A stretch of 64,000 nucleotides of DNA from Aplectana chamaeleonis. Taxonomy: Eukaryota > Nematoda > Chromadorea > Rhabditida > Cosmocercidae. Where the stretch lies: the NCBI GenBank assembly GCA_029168955.1, contig JAPDOI010000021.1, positions 1,153,501-1,217,500 of the forward strand. Direction: 5' to 3'. The position numbers were made by a program, and so were the translations under genes. Shown piece by piece: positions 45,460 through 55,115 of this stretch; position 1 is the stretch's first letter, and the number at the start of each line of letters is the position of its first letter. Below the pieces are notes generated by a model. The model made no database searches and was not told the origin of the DNA. It saw nothing but the letters and a program-made list of their open reading frames with translations.

Positions 45460-46765
45460 CCAGGTGGACTAGGTTGTCGGAATGCGAAAGAGCTCAGATT
45501 GCTCTCATGAGCCATATGGGCGTTAGTATTCGATCTATGAGCCAACGAGTTGGACGAATTCGAGGCTGCATATCTCGATAAGTTGAAGATCCTGCTTTGT
45601 ACCTGCATGAAGCTCGAACTGGGGGACAGAGGAAGGTGAACGACCGAGAGGAACGGGCAGTCGTGAGGCTGACATCGAATTCCATGAAGGCCGCCAGCGA
45701 GATCAAGGGAGCTTCGGGCCTGCGGGAGGACAAATCCAGAATTTTACGAAACATTCATAGGTCCCGGAACGTCGTCCGCGAGCGAATGAGAAATGCTCCA
45801 CGTCTTACGGACAACCACAATAAATCGCGCCTCCGATTCGCCCGAATGAACATGCAAACCGATTGGAAGAAGGTGGTTCCTCTCTTCAATCGTCATGTCA
45901 AACGATCTGGTAAGAAAATAACTTATTAGATCGTTTTCTCGGACGAAAAAAAGCTCAGTTTGAACGGGCCTGATGGATTCAATTTGTACTGAAGAGATCT
46001 GCGCAAGGACCCACTCACGTTCTCGGAGAGGAACTTAGGAGGAGGGAGTTTGATGTGTTGTGCAGCATTCAACTGGCATTGTAAGCTAGGTATTGCCTTC
46101 TTACCATGCAGTATGGACTCTGCAGATTACCAGAGTGTGCTAAAAGATCACCTCCTACCCTTTTCGAGACGCCATTGCTTTGTATTCCAGCAGGACTATG
46201 CGTCCATTCATGTCAGCAGGTCGACGCTGGATTGGTTTCAGGCATGTTTGCGGGACCTCAAACCGATGAGAAGCACGCCCATGCCGATCACTTTTTCCGC
46301 AGGGCTACCGTAACCATTCTTGAACAAAACATGATAACGAATGTAAACACACGCTCCTAACATGCGGGGTATAAAAGAGCGGAGGAGCGGTATGCATTCA
46401 TTCACACACCGCTCTCCTCGAGAAGCCACTGGGGAGTGGCTGAGGAGGTCGAAATTGTGCAAACATGTTTGTTGGCTATTAAGATGTGCTGACACTTGGA
46501 AAATTTTTAAAGGAGGGTTACGGTAGCCCTGGGGAAAAATGATCGGCATGAGCGTGCTTGTAAACCGATGGAAAACTTGCGGGGTATACTTGCGCGTCGC
46601 GTATACGCTCATGGCAAGCAGGACGAGTCCGTAGCTCAACTGAAGGAAACCGTTATCGCCGAGTGGGTTGCGATTGAAGGTGGGTCCTCAAAGAACTTAG
46701 TGAACAGTATGCCAAACAGATTATTCGACGTTACCCTGCACCAGGGTAACTCCACTAACTATTAA
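45460..46765 (+). pseudogene. Tc3-like transposase, broken
   Basis: DDE transposase that would cut and insert the surrounding element. The N-terminal DNA-binding part is readable from about 45470, with an in-frame TAA at 45579. A candidate 57-nt phase-0 intron lies at 45873-45929 (GTGGTT to TTATTAG), after which the VFSDEKK motif holds the first catalytic Asp. A Trp codon of the YWRDLRK motif has become TGA at 45990. The second Asp is in FQQDYASIH. The KPMENLRG motif with the catalytic Glu is split by the MITE, and coding resumes at 46568 to the NY end at 46765. Two nonsense changes plus the insertion make it non-functional. Confidence 0.9.
46269..46561 (+). mobile_element. 293-bp MITE inside the transposase gene, 9-bp target duplication
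   Basis: Exact 9-bp duplications AAACCGATG flank it at 46260-46268 and 46562-46570. The inverted ends of ~46 bp start AGAAGCACGC and CATGCCGATCA and include CAGGGCTACCGTAACC. TATAAAAG is at 46370-46377, followed by a GAGCGG..CACACACCGCTC stem. The outer ends differ from the cassette-head MITE, but the sub-terminal GGCTACCGTAA and the TATA-hairpin core are shared, so both belong to one superfamily (Mutator-like by duplication length). Confidence 0.9.
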
Positions 46766-47257
46766 ATTCATGTTATTGATTGTTATTATAATAAACGGTT
46801 TAGTACAGAGCTTAAAAATTGAAGTTTTGGTTGTATCCTCTGCTATGTCATATAGTTTTGCATCGATCAATTTCGACACTTTCCGGTGCCAGCTTTCCAA
46901 AATTTGACGTATTCTTATGAAAGTTTGTACACAGGGGTTTCGACAGGAGCTGCGTCGATTGGCATTTGCAGTTTTTCTGCTTAGCCCACGCGAAATCTAG
47001 AATAGCGAAAATCGGGGTATGTCATATAGTTTTGCCGCACACTGTAATCCAAATTGTAAATCATCTTCGTATTTGTCTGAACCCAATCAGCGGATAGTCA
47101 ATTTCATAGAAGAGTTATCATTTAAAGTTGATGGGACGCGATACGTTTCCGACAATCAATCAGCTTTAAAGACTGAATCAGCGATAGAGACACCTGCAGT
47201 GCTTTTTAAGAACAGAAACATCTCAGACGATCCTCATGACAGCCTTCGAAGACAACA

Positions 47258-47690
47258 GTAACTCTGAGAGTTTTGACCGAGATATAGCCGCGAAATAGCC
47301 CACCAGGCTCCGCAGCGGCTCCTGGTGGGCTATTTCTCGGCCGCGACGACGTTGCCCGCGAAATAACCGAGAAATAGCGCACCAGAAGCCGCTGCGGAGC
47401 CTGGTGGGCTATTCCTCGGCTATTTCCCGGCAACTGGTGCTCTTCACGCAGCCACCAATCTAGAAATGAGGCGGCGAACTTTGATTGCCGGTCTTACCTT
47501 CATTCACAGTTACAGACATCGATACCGTCAATCATAACTGTTGTCATGTGTTCCGTAAGAAGACGCCCAAAGACAATATTGAGGTCTCCTTGCGTCTGTT
47601 TCCCAAACTTTCATAAAGCTAAGCATCAGAAGACATTTTTGGTTGAACCGCAACTCAGGACTTATATTTATCACGGCTAGGGCTGTGCGA
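47258..47690 (-). repeat. Right arm of the large inverted repeat
   Basis: Inverted partner of 44395-44870. It includes a hairpin made of AATAGCCCACCAGGCTCCGC and its complement at 47283-47340, a second one at 47370-47425, and the block near 47560-47650. Confidence 0.75.
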
Positions 47691-47946
47691 AAATCCTTTT
47701 CATAATTTCCGGAAACGGAAGAAAAATGGTCAAAACGCAGGAAACGGAAATCGGAAAAGGAAACGGATAAGACCAAAAAGATTGTGAATTTTCTCATTTC
47801 CACGTTTCGGCGCTGCTCATGGCTTGCAGATCTCATTCGATAGCTTACGGTTTTAATCAGATGTAAACCGATGTGAACATGATGTTGGGGGGGGGGGCAC
47901 TCAGGGATCAATTAAAAAATGAATGTTCCATGAAAACAATGACTTA
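47691..47946. other. Unassigned, with a G homopolymer
   Basis: A run of Gs lies at about 47886-47898. Nothing else was recognised. Confidence 0.3.
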
Positions 47947-48125
47947 TAAGGGGCTATTCATACTTCCAACCTCTCGCTCTGCCAGAGCGGCCCGCGCGTA
48001 AAAAGTGGTGAGTATGAATGAAAACACGACCTCCCGCGCTTCCTGCCTCTCCCGCGCCTAAACCGCCACAGCGGTGTCTCTGGAGCATTCATACTCCCCT
48101 CTCGCCCCGCCGAGGTATTTGTTGG
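47947..48125 (+). mobile_element. MITE-like repeat with GGGGCTATTCATACTTCC end, copy 1
   Basis: GGGGCTATTCATACTTCCAA and CTCTCGCTCTGCCAGAG lie at the left, and GAGCATTCATACTCCCCTCT on the right. The reverse copy is at 50620-50790. Confidence 0.65.
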
Positions 48126-48164
48126 TAGCATTACTTATGGCACTAAATTACGCCATATACCTTA

Positions 48165-48362
48165 TTTCCTCTAATAGAAGTACACTTCTTTTTGAAGTAC
48201 ACCTCTAATATAAGTACACCTAAAAGGGAAGGCTGAGTATTAGAAGTACACCCTCTATTTGAAATACGCCTCTATTAGAAGTACATCAAAATAGAGGTCT
48301 GAGTATTAAAAGTACAGCCTCTATTTGAAGTACACCTCTTTTATAAGTACACTTCTCGGAAT
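48165..48362. repeat. AGTACACCTCTATTT-type repeats, patch 1
   Basis: TAGAAGTACACCTCTATTTG-like units of ~18-22 bp recur about ten times with substitutions. A second patch is at 49428-49590. Confidence 0.75.
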
Positions 48363-48820
48363 GGACCTCCGGTACTCGGGTAAGTGTTTGGCAATACGAA
48401 TGTGGCATTTGAAAGGGACCACTTGGCACGAAATGTTTTTCTTATTATTGTGAGGTTTAAATATTCACAAAAAAAACTATCGGTCACCCCTTTCTCGGTC
48501 AAAGATTGCTTGTATGGGACAACTTCCGCTAAAATTTTAGCGAACTTCAAATGACCAAGAAAAACAGAGTTGAGACTTGATATTGATGTTATTCACGACG
48601 AATGTATGGAGTTCATTTAGGTAATTTACAAAAGTTTTGATTTGATCGGGTTTTATCATTCGAAGTTGACGTGCTTTTGCCCTAGACGTTGCCTTTTTAC
48701 GGTCCTTGAGGGGCCACGATTTCCCAGCGTTATGGAGAATGGATCATTCATGTAAAGGAATTGTTTCTAAAACAAAGAAATCAGGATATCACAAGGTTGC
48801 TGAGTTGAATACAAAACTCA
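48363..48820. other. Unassigned sequence
   Basis: No gene or repeat could be supported. Confidence 0.3.
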
Positions 48821-48822
48821 GT

Positions 48823-48895
48823 TGTCAGGTAGGAATCGAACTCGCATCGCATCGCTTACCGGGCGAGAGTGTTACCATTACACTACCGACACCCC
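48823..48895 (-). repeat. tRNA-derived SINE head, copy 1
   Basis: The reverse strand reads GGTAGTGTAATGGTAACAC (A-box-like), CTCTCGCCCGG and GAGTTCGATTCC (B-box-like) at tRNA spacing. The T-stem does not pair fully, so it is not a functional tRNA. Related heads at 57026-57075 and 57204-57275 share flanks such as GAGTTGAATACAAAACT. Confidence 0.6.
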
Positions 48896-49427
48896 ACTCT
48901 GCATTCCTCAGAAGACAAACTTTTATGTTTTTTTTAATGTTTTGTTTTGATGTTTTTTAAATATTAAAAAAAGGAAATCAGGAACCATCAGTGGTCGACT
49001 TTACATACTGTGAATTGTGGACGCAAAGAACTCGCCTCTCGAAGAGCTGTTACAAAGTCGTCCAAGAACCGCGCTTTTTCAATCGCTCTGGACGTCTTGA
49101 AAGGCGATCAGTTGAATTGTTTTTTAGCCTAACAAGTCGATTCCGATTGGTCTCTCTCTTTCCCATGAAAGACGTGTCAACCAAATTGATACTAGACCTA
49201 TAAAATTTTTGGAAGAAATTCACTTGGGTAGGGTGTTAACAATGGTTTTGAAAATATGGTATCAGTGATTGTGAAAGCCTCAATTCGACCCTGCCTAAGT
49301 GGCTATGTTTTCGGGGTTCGGTCTGAAATTTCAACACATCCGAATTCTCGGTTTTATACTGGAAGTCTCTGCCAGTAATGCGAACAGTCTACCAATTTAA
49401 TTTGAAGAAATTGCGCCCGCGGAATAA
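48896..49427. other. Unassigned sequence
   Basis: Short frames only. Nothing was recognised. Confidence 0.3.
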
Positions 49428-49590
49428 TAAAAGTACACTTTCTATTAGAAGTACACCTCTAATGGAAGTACATCCAAAAGAGAGGGCTGAGAATTAGAAG
49501 TACATCCTCTATTTGAAGTACACCTCTAATAGAAGTACCTATAAAAAAAGGGGCCTGAGTGTTAGAAGTGCATTTACTTCTAAAAGAGGA
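49428..49590. repeat. AGTACACCTCTATTT-type repeats, patch 2
   Basis: The same motif family as 48165-48362, ending just before a reverse satellite A patch. Confidence 0.75.
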
Positions 49591-49616
49591 AATACGGTAA
49601 GTGTAGCGGGGCCTCA

Positions 49617-49875
49617 GTGAAAGCACGCGATACGTCATGGAAAGTGCGCGGGATCTCAGTGGGACCCATGTGGATGTGCGCCGGACGCCGCGAAAGTATT
49701 CACCCCCGCAATGGGAGTGCGCAGGACGCCGGGAAATTTCTGTGGGACCCAAGTGGGGGTGCGGGGGACGCCGCAGAAAGTATGTGGGACCCAAATGGGA
49801 GTGCGCACGATGCCGTAGAAAGAGTACGGTAGGAGTGCGCGAACGTCGTAGAAAGTATGCGGAAATAAGATGGGA
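49617..49875 (-). repeat. Satellite A patch on the reverse strand
   Basis: About six diverged monomers (GGACGCCGCAGAAAGTATGTG, GTGGGACCCAAGTGGG) in opposite orientation to the arrays at 1 and 25 kb, showing dispersal of the satellite. Confidence 0.85.
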
Positions 49876-50125
49876 GTGTGCGTGCGCAGATGTTCGGGAT
49901 AGTTGCAATTAGGTTTAAATATGCAATACAAGGGTCAAAATGCACGCCTCCACGCGGAAGGTACGCGAGAGAAACCGACAAGGCTGTCGTGCGATTATGA
50001 ATCTTGGCTGAAATCTAGTTGTAGGGGGCCTTCCAAGATTTAATCCTAAAAATGAATCCTGATATGGGTTTTCCGATAGCGTTATCAGTCATTGTCTATT
50101 TGGAAAATCTGTAGAATCCACCCCT

Positions 50126-50448
50126 GGAATCGTATTCGCCATCAACCCGCCGGGGAGTCGAAGGGTAGACGAGGTGAAATTTCAGTACAAAATGCGCGCT
50201 CCACGGCCACCTCTCGCCTCCCTTGGCTTCCCTCGCGACCGCCGGAATTTTTCGAATCGCATAGCTGAATAATGGACGATTCGCGATGGAATCTTTATCT
50301 TTTCGCAGTGATATCGATACGTAACACAGTTTGCATTTCCATCTTACATGGTGTAAGATGGGTTGATCTGCTCCTCTGCCGCGCGCGGTATCATCCCTTC
50401 CGCTTCCCTTCGACTTCCCTCGGCGGGTTGTTGGCGAATACGACCCCC
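50126..50448 (-). mobile_element. ~322-bp MITE with GGTCGTATTCGCC ends, copy 2
   Basis: Reverse-orientation copy of 35664-35985 with both inverted ends present (ATCGTATTCGCCATCAACCC and TTGGCGAATACGACCCC). Confidence 0.85.
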
Positions 50449-50455
50449 GGATTCA

Positions 50456-50550
50456 TTTTTTCGAGTGGCTGCCCTTAAAGGCAGTGTTCACTATACTTGG
50501 GCCGAATCGAATGATCGAATCATCATCCGATTGAAAAAAGTCGACTTCGA
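50456..50550 (+). repeat. Direct repeat with TTAA-MITE end, copy 1
   Basis: CGAGTGGCTGCCCTTAAAGG to AAAGTCGACTTCGATTGAA. It is repeated at 50850-50945. Confidence 0.8.
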
Positions 50551-50619
50551 TTGAACAAAACTAACATATCTTATAAAACCTATCAAGGACCACCCGCATC
50601 GCTTCCTTTCTAAAAACAA

Positions 50620-50790
50620 ACCCACCGATTTTCCGCCCCTCCCGCTCTGCCATGGCGATGACTCTGAAGCATTCATACTTCACTGGCGGAGCGGGAGGAG
50701 CGGGAGGTCGTACTTTCATTCATACTCACCTCTTTTTCCGAGCGGGCCACTCTGGCAGAGCGAGAGGTTGGAAGTATGAATAGCCCCTAA
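50620..50790 (-). mobile_element. MITE-like repeat with GGGGCTATTCATACTTCC end, copy 2
   Basis: Reverse copy of 47947-48125, lying between two direct repeats. Confidence 0.65.
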
Positions 50791-50849
50791 TGCTATCAGG
50801 CATCTGATATCAACAGAAATCTTCATTTTCATGCATGAATCATATCATT

Positions 50850-51110
50850 TTTTCGAGTGGCTGCCCTTAAAGGCAGTGTTCATTATACTTGGGCCGAATC
50901 GAATGATCGAATCATACGATTGAAAAAAGTCGACTTCGATTGAATCGCCTGAGTCGACTATTCGAAAAGTGGAAAATCCGGCTAAATCGAAAAGTCGATC
51001 ATTCGAAATACGGCGTTTTCGGATAAATCGAAAAGTCGATCATTCGGAAAAGGGCGATTTTCGGATAAGTCGAGAAGTCGATGATCCGAAAAGAGTAATA
51101 TCCGACTTAT
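50850..51110 (+). repeat. Direct repeat copy 2 and GTCGATCATTCG repeats
   Basis: The second 95-bp direct repeat is followed by ~45-bp units containing AAATCGAAAAGTCGATCATT. The same units occur at 53640-53895. Confidence 0.8.
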
Positions 51111-51129
51111 TCGAAACTTTTGCCGCTTT

Positions 51130-51335
51130 CAAGAGTACCTGGTGTACTTGTTATCCGAAGATAATTCTTCGGATAATCGATCGATTATGATATTGCCGAT
51201 TTTAATTTTTCCGGATATTGGTTCACTTCAGATGTTGCGTTTTTTTCGAATTTTCGGATAACGGATCGATTCAGATAATGCCATTTTTTCAATGATTCGG
51301 ATGCGGATATTAGGTCGGATAATTTCGGAACCAAG
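51130..51335. repeat. TTATCCG/CGGATA palindromic repeats, patch 1
   Basis: Contains CCGAAGATAATTCTTCGG and several GGATAT/ATCCG motifs. The inverse of this patch resembles 61990-62105. Confidence 0.65.
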
Positions 51336-51749
51336 TTCAATTGAGGCAAAAAGGTAAAAAATGAACCAGGTACTCAAGGCAAGCCTCTGAAAACATCCAT
51401 AATTGAAGAAACAGAAGTACTTCATTGCATTTGCAGCATGTTCACATACGAACATCAATCTTCAGAAATGCATCTTGATAAAAATATGAGAACAAATCTT
51501 CAATTAATCTATCGTCGTTGGGAGGCACAGTATCATCCATACACAAGCTTTTCAGGAGAACTAGCAAGGAAAAAATATGCAAAGCAACTATTCAAAAAAC
51601 TTCTACACCGAATGACTAGCCACTTGATCATCTCACTTGACTACGCCCATTTTTCCTCACCGCAACGACTCTTCCAATTTCGGAAGGAGGAGGAAAACCC
51701 TAGGTTGGTGTACTAAACAGAGGGTGATCCGGACAAATGGGCGTGGCCG
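51336..51749. other. Unassigned sequence
   Basis: A 92-codon frame (51438-51716) has no recognised motif. Confidence 0.3.
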
Positions 51750-51960
51750 TGTGCAATTTATCCAAATTTATCCGATTTTATCCCAAAACTTATCCGAAAA
51801 TTATCCGGTTTTATCCGAAATTTTACCCGAATTTTATCCGAATTTTTTATCCTTCGGAAAATGTTTCAATTCAGATAATGCCGATTTTAAATTTCCCGGA
51901 TATTGGTTCGATTCGGATATCCGGTCGGATATTCGAAAAGCAGTGGTTCGGATACTAAGT
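51750..51960 (+). repeat. TTATCCG repeats, patch 2
   Basis: TTTATCCGAAAATTATCCGG-like units, then GATATTGGTTCGATTCGGA. Confidence 0.7.
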
Positions 51961-52254
51961 ATAGTACCTGGTTACCGAGAAAGATGTTGGAAATGCCAGC
52001 TACTCCATCTGGACACATTTTTCCAATTTGCGCGTAATCAATGCAGAATTTTTGTAGCCGCAGACAAACATAATTGATGCCCTCTTTCTACTATCTAATT
52101 AGTTTTTTTCTTATTTCTACATGTTCAATGAATTTAATACTGAACTAAGAGCTCACAAGATTTTAAATAAAGGTGTCTGAATGGAAATGAAAATGGGGAA
52201 ACTGCAGGCGAATTATGCTGATCATCGAGCAGGAAAACTGCCATATTAGAGGGA

Positions 52255-52540
52255 TCGTACGGGTAGAAAACCATAGGTTTTTTTTCATATTCTGTATAGC
52301 TTGGCCTCTTTAGTGAAAGAATGTCGGACGAGTCCCTAAAAAATCTTCATTTGTAAAGAAAAACCAGTTTGAATACACTGTAAAAATGACTTGAAGTTCG
52401 CGCCAAAATCGTTTTTGAAGTTTTCCTGCATGTGGAGTTTGGGTCATAGTTGTTTTAGTGTTGTTTGACAGTCCCATCAACATTCTATGAGAAAACGGTA
52501 GATGATGGACCAGAAGTGCTAGATGATCGACCCCATAGCA
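52255..52540 (+). repeat. Dispersed repeat related to the insertion at 5085
   Basis: The blocks GTAGAAAACC, TAGCTTGGCCTC and TTGCATGTGGAGTT-like sequence occur in the same order as at 5085-5370, with considerable divergence. Confidence 0.55.
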
Positions 52541-52561
52541 GCTTTCAGCTGGCCGTAGCTG

Positions 52562-53021
52562 TTAAAGGCAGTGTTCACGATAAATCTCATATTCGAGTTC
52601 GACTCAAAAATGGGGTTGTTCGGTCGTGAGCTATCCAATAGTGAATGAACAGCGGAGAAAAGCGCTTAGAATAAGCTAAAATAGCTGTTTGTAACGTTCT
52701 GGGCGTGGACTAGCTTACGAGCCCTGCTAGTTTCCGCAAGTGCGCGCTAATGGCGAAATGTGCGAGAATCGATCGGACGGAACGTGGCGGAGTTCCTTGG
52801 CAATTTGCCATGGAAAACGTCCTCGGCGCCACAAGCTCGTTAAGACGGGGCGGGCGGGCTAAGAGCAGGCGCACTTGGCTAACGAAATCTTTTCGCCGTC
52901 GTTTTTATCGATTTCTGGCACGTTTTGGCTGCTTTTTTTTACCCTATCCCCTCTAGCATCTGCCAGCGTAGTATTTCACACTAAAAACTTGAAAGCGAGA
53001 TTCGTCGTGAACACTGCTTTT
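52562..53021. mobile_element. TTAA-type MITE, copy 3
   Basis: Left TTAAAGGCAGTGTTCACGAT and right TCGTCGTGAACACTGCTTTTA, with one mismatch in the terminal TTAA. Confidence 0.75.
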
Positions 53022-53639
53022 AGAAGCTGAAATAGGCCTCGGCTGATATCTGAGCTAGGTCTGGGGTGTCACCTTGTGTGCTACATTGAGAATGTCGCGA
53101 CGCATCCGCGCGCACGAGGAAAAAGGGCCATTCTTATCAATGCTCTGTTCATACAGTCAGCGCAGATCGCACTGATGCTTTGCGTTCCCTGTTGTGCGGA
53201 AGCGCAAGCTCGGTGCCCGCATGTTATAACACGTGGCATCTAGTTTACACTAACCGTCGATGGAAACCGCCAAGTATTAGCACGATCCAAGCAGACTGTA
53301 AACTCGTTGCCCCATACCTGGCTGAATTTAGGAGACTCGCTTTAGTTCCCAAGTGTTACTTCCTCGCCGTTGTTCCAGCCGTTAGACCCTGAAGCCAGCT
53401 TCCAAAATTATCGATTCTTTCATTTTTATTCAAAGACTTCCCTAAGTCGCAAATAATTCCTAGTGAATCCTTTCAACTTTTTTGTGCTTGGGCTATTCTT
53501 TTTTCGCATTCCGATTTCATAATAAATATGCGGAAAAATATGTAATGGAGCTGTTGCGGGAACGAAAAAGTCAATTAGGCTGTCGTCTTCATGTACCGTC
53601 CGAATGGCTGAATGGTAGATAATTTTTCAAGTCTATTGA

Positions 53640-53895
53640 AAAAGTAGACTTTTTATTCGAAAAGTCGATCATTCGAAAAAGTGGGATTTTCGACTTATCC
53701 GAAAAAGTCGATCATTCGAAAAGTGGAAATTCCGGCTAAATCGAAAAGTCGATCATTCGAAAAATGGGTTTTTCGACTTATTCGAAAAAGTCGATCATTC
53801 GAAAAGTTGAAATTTCGGCTAAATCGGAAAGTCGATCATTCGAAAAGGTCTAATTTTCGACTTATTCGAAAAATCGATCATTCGAAAAAATTTCC
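53640..53895 (+). repeat. GTCGATCATTCGAAAAG repeats
   Basis: Five to six units of ~45 bp alternate AAGTCGATCATTCGAAAAG with GTGGAAATTCCGGCTAAATC or a TTTCGACTTATTCG half. Confidence 0.85.
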
Positions 53896-53918
53896 AATTC
53901 GCCCAAGCATAGTGTTAT

Positions 53919-54404
53919 AGTGTTCACGATGATTTTCGTTCCCGAGTTTTTCACATAAAACAATGTGTTGGTCTCCAAGTGCTACCAAAATTACAAAGAA
54001 ACGGCGAGAAACGCATGAAAACGTCTTATTTCAGTGACATTATTCTGTAACACGGACTAGTTGCCCGGTTGGATGAACATGTTCCTGGTGGTTGTCACCG
54101 GTGGAAGAATGGGTCAATCGAAAATAGAAGAATCTCTAATGCAAAGCAGGGATTATGCAGGGACCTCAAGAAAAAAACCGAGCAATAGAGAGTAGAAAAT
54201 TGCAAGAAACCGGTCCACAAAAGATTTCATTTTCACAACAAACTCTTCCTGTCATTCTTAAGAGGCGAGGTGATACTTGAAGATTTCGTGTACTCCTCTT
54301 GCGTTTTTCTCAATTTCTACGTCATTTTAGTTCTACCCGGGGGCCACTTAATCAATATAGCGAATAATCCCAAAATTTAAGATTATCGTGAACACGGCCT
54401 TTAA
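53919..54404. mobile_element. TTAA-type MITE, copy 4
   Basis: The ends are degraded (AGTGTTCACGATGATTTTCG on the left; ATCGTGAACACGGCCTTTAA on the right). The interior closely matches 57609-58095 (GGCGAGAAACGCAT, CATTATTCT, CAATATAGCGAATAATC). Confidence 0.75.
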
Positions 54405-54424
54405 CTAGTTTTGCACCGGAAGTA

Positions 54425-55115
54425 ATCGTAGGGAACAAGTCATTCCGTACCTTGTCTGGGAACTGAATGTGAAGCCATCAACATTGACAATGGCTTGAAT
54501 CTTCACTATATGCATGCCAAATTCGACAGATCCTTTGAGAAGAAACATTCTGGCAGTCGGAGGAGAGAATAAGGGAAATATGAGGCGTACATACTATAAA
54601 ATACGCCGATATCCTGCTACCATTCGAGCTTATGAGCGTCCCATTGTGAATATATCCATGATGCTTCAAAACCCCATCAGATTGTGTATCGAAGAGTTAT
54701 TTCGGCTGACTCAATATGTGGCTATAAACCACCGTTCTGCAGTGGTTGATCTTCGCCCGGTGTGCCTACAAGAATACACCCATGTAAGGGGATGCAGTAA
54801 TAATGGGTGATCGAGAAACTCGATAACACCCGTAGTATTTCGGAGTAGGGCACGGCTCAGCAGCATTAGGAAGTTCGCCATCGCATAGACCGCACATAAA
54901 TCAACTAAGCTAAACTGAACTGGATCCAAGCAGACCACATATTTGGCGGCTATTCCGCGGGGAGAACTATTTGGCGGTTATTCCGCGGCCAGCATTATTT
55001 AGCGGCTATTTCGCGGTTATATCGCGGCCGGTGTTATTTAGCAGGTATTTCCTGGCTATTACGCGGCCAGCAGGAATTTCTCGGCTATTTCGCGGCCAAA
55101 CCTCTCAGAAAACAA
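54425..55115 (-). repeat. Complex dispersed element, copy 2 (reverse)
   Basis: Reverse copy of 41760-42600 plus 43866-44165, without the ~1.26 kb between them. It contains GCGGCTATTTCGCGG repeats at 54945-55095. Confidence 0.7.

Larger units (their letters stand above)
45148..47044 (+). mobile_element. Tc3-like Tc1/mariner transposon, inactive
   Basis: The element is flanked by TA at 45146-45147 and 47045-47046. Ends are CACTGCGCGGCAAAAGC on the left and the inverse of CAGTGTGCGGCAAAACTATA on the right, in inverted repeats of ~210 bp. Each arm carries an inner second copy of the motif CAAAACTATATGACATA ~185 bp from the end, the arrangement of two transposase-binding sites known for C. elegans Tc3. 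Without the nested 293-bp MITE and its 9-bp duplication it would be ~1.6 kb. Confidence 0.9.
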
